Source of the DNA: JBBQTU01 sp038213005
Lineage (GTDB): Bacteria > Planctomycetota > Phycisphaerae > Tepidisphaerales > Tepidisphaeraceae
Assembly (NCBI GenBank): GCA_038213005.1
Contig: JBBQTU010000094.1
Coordinates: 1-14,809 of the forward strand
Length of the DNA: 14,809 nt
Reading direction: 5' to 3'
The position numbers were made by a program, and so were the translations under genes. Within the stretch, counting starts at the first letter, position 1. Every line of letters begins with the position of its first letter. Of the stretch, positions 13,684-14,809 are shown in pieces. A model generated the notes under the pieces. That model saw only the letters and a list, made by a program, of their open reading frames with translations, was not told where the DNA came from and ran no database searches.

Positions 13684-13689
13684 GGAGGG
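13684..13689 (+). promoter_or_regulatory. RBS favouring the GTG start of uppP
   Basis: GGAGGG lies ten bases before the GTG at 13700. The in-frame ATG at 13682 overlaps this site and has no ribosome binding site of its own, so GTG is preferred. Confidence 0.6.
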
Positions 13690-13699
13690 CGAGCCAAAC

Positions 13700-14536
13700 G
13701 TGAATGAATATCTCTTGTCCGTGATCCTCGGCATCGTCGAGGGTCTTACCGAGTTTCTGCCCGTCAGTTCCACCGCTCACCTGCGCATCACCGAGGAACT
13801 GCTGAATGTCTCGCTAAAGAGCGAGTACTGGAAGATGTACTCCGTCGTGATCCAACTCGGTGCAGTGCTCTGTCTGCCCGTCTACTTCTGGAGCCGAATC
13901 CGCAAATTTGTCGGAACGTTCCCACAAGGTCAGACGGGCAACCGCACGATCTGGACGCACCCACTGAGCCTGGTGATGATCGCGTTTGTGGTGACAGCCG
14001 GGCCATGCTATCTGGCCGACAAGCTCATCTCCGCTCACTTGGAGAACCTGCCGATGATGGGCGTTGCCCTCCTTATCGGCGGCGTGGTCATGTGGGTAGT
14101 CGATTCCCTCTGCACGCACCCCAGGACCCTCCACGTGGAGGAAATGGGATTCTTCCAGTCCATCTTCATCGGCCTGGCGCAGATCCTCTCGGCGGCGTTT
14201 CCCGGCACGTCCCGGTCGATGATCACCATCGCGGCCGGGCAAGTCGGCGGCATGTCCCGGGCTGCCGCGCTGGAGTTCTCCTTCTTCCTCTCCATGCCCA
14301 CCATGTTCGCCGCTACCGCCTACAAACTGAGTAAGCCCCTGCTCAAGCACGACGCGGCCATTGCCATGACCGGCCATAACTGGGCCATCCTGGCGATCGG
14401 GTTTGTCGTGTCCTTCCTGGTGGCGTACGCCGTCGTGGCGTGGTTCATGCACTGGGTGCGCCAGCACGGCTTCACGCCGTTTGCGGTTTACCGCATCATC
14501 GCCGGATTAGCCGTGCTGATCTGGCAATACCACTGA
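13700..14536 (+). CDS. uppP: undecaprenyl-diphosphatase
   Basis: This 278-aa (from GTG 13700) integral membrane enzyme dephosphorylates undecaprenyl diphosphate, recycling the lipid carrier for peptidoglycan and surface polysaccharides. The BacA/UppP signature is complete: EGLTEFLPVSSTAH at 14-27 (E14, E18, S23, S24, H27; the usual STGH is STAH here) and PGTSRS at 168-173 (R172). Multiple hydrophobic spans and length fit the family (about 265-290 aa). The GTG start places the N-terminus NEYLLSVILGIVEG as in relatives; ATG 13682 would add six residues. It follows pgsA with a short gap and precedes a strong hairpin, so pgsA-uppP forms a small envelope-lipid unit. Overproduction of such enzymes is known to give bacitracin resistance in other bacteria. 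Confidence 0.93.
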   Translation: MNEYLLSVILGIVEGLTEFLPVSSTAHLRITEELLNVSLKSEYWKMYSVVIQLGAVLCLPVYFWSRIRKFVGTFPQGQTGNRTIWTHPLSLVMIAFVVTAGPCYLADKLISAHLENLPMMGVALLIGGVVMWVVDSLCTHPRTLHVEEMGFFQSIFIGLAQILSAAFPGTSRSMITIAAGQVGGMSRAAALEFSFFLSMPTMFAATAYKLSKPLLKHDAAIAMTGHNWAILAIGFVVSFLVAYAVVAWFMHWVRQHGFTPFAVYRIIAGLAVLIWQYH

Positions 14537-14560
14537 GACTGACCACCCGGCAAACGGCCA

Positions 14561-14602
14561 CTCGCCCATCGCCGCAGTGCGGCGATGGGCGAGGCCCGTT
14601 TT
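14561..14602 (+). terminator. Rho-independent-type terminator after uppP
   Basis: A perfect 15-bp stem (14561-14575 with 14579-14593) closes on an AGT loop. A TTTT run begins five bases after the stem (14599-14602). It lies 25 bp past the uppP stop and between two convergent genes. The T-run is short and offset, so termination strength is uncertain. Confidence 0.65.
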
Positions 14603-14626
14603 CCCTCAGCGCAGCGGCGGTCTTTC

Positions 14627-14809
14627 TTACACGCTCAGGATACGCGTGAGGTAGTAGTCCAGTGACCGCTCGCGATCGGCATCCCAGGCGATACGGTGTA
14701 CGCCGTGCTTGTCCTCTGCGAACGTGGTGAAACCGTACGTCTTGGTGCCCGCCAGTTCGACGCTGGCGGTCCCGGTGCGCCAGGTGCACAGGTCGGGCTG
14801 GACCATGGT
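14627..14809 (-). CDS. C-terminal part of unrecognised protein
   Basis: Reading the minus strand from the window edge gives 60 in-frame codons before TAA at 14627-14629, so only the C-terminus of a gene is visible. The peptide is well mixed and not low-complexity. It contains WRTGTASVELAG, KTYGFTTFAEDKHGVHRIAW and ends RSLDYYLTRILSV. Codon choice (GCC, CTG, ACC, GGC) matches the neighbouring genes, which supports real coding sequence. I do not recognise the family. The ATG two codons in from the edge is probably internal. The gene converges on uppP, with the hairpin at 14561-14593 between them. Confidence 0.6.
   Translation of the reverse strand, partial: TMVQPDLCTWRTGTASVELAGTKTYGFTTFAEDKHGVHRIAWDADRERSLDYYLTRILSV

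Noticed and set aside
14561..14593. tRNA or structured RNA from the strong palindrome after uppP
   Set aside because: It is a simple 15-bp stem with a 3-base loop followed by T's, as expected of a terminator, with no cloverleaf.

Overview
The window is GC-rich bacterial DNA from a Gram-negative-type cell: it carries an LPS-transport outer-membrane protein, an undecaprenyl-diphosphatase and a periplasmic transport system. Gene style and the C-rich, palindrome-laden spacer at the left end suggest a planctomycete, perhaps Phycisphaerae-like. That placement is inference; the window has no rRNA or marker gene to settle it.

Layout. (i) 1-1459 is a gene-poor, repeat-rich spacer. It holds two hairpins with a TATGCT loop, a 26-bp inverted repeat with decayed direct copies, short tandem repeats, a long REP-like palindrome, and the remnant of an ATPase-like gene (from 593) whose Walker A lysine is replaced by leucine. 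(ii) 1460-4512 is a near-consensus promoter and a 982-aa, cysteine-free LptD-like protein with a TTG start. (iii) 4541-7785 on the minus strand is a two-gene unit: a Wzz/GumC-like two-TM coiled-coil protein followed by an HscA-type Hsp70. It converges on lptD. (iv) 7786-8014 is a divergent control region. (v) 8015-12954 is a four-gene transport unit: an exported TPR-like protein, a membrane-anchored family 1 solute-binding protein with a canonical EF-hand loop, a permease enlarged by about 130 residues of extra hydrophobic sequence, and a normal-sized second permease. The first three genes overlap by ATGA. No ATPase subunit is present. (vi) 13010-14536 is pgsA and uppP, followed by a 15-bp hairpin. 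(vii) 14627-14809 is the C-terminal end of an unrecognised minus-strand gene cut by the window edge.

How they fit together. Much of the window serves the cell envelope: LPS export (LptD-like), polysaccharide chain-length or co-polymerase-like function (Wzz-like), phosphatidylglycerol synthesis (PgsA) and lipid-carrier recycling (UppP). The transport unit is the most unusual part. It looks like a sugar-type ABC importer remodelled with a calcium-binding-type loop, an uncleaved anchor on the binding protein, extra membrane segments in one permease and a translationally coupled exported TPR partner. It presumably borrows an ATPase encoded elsewhere.
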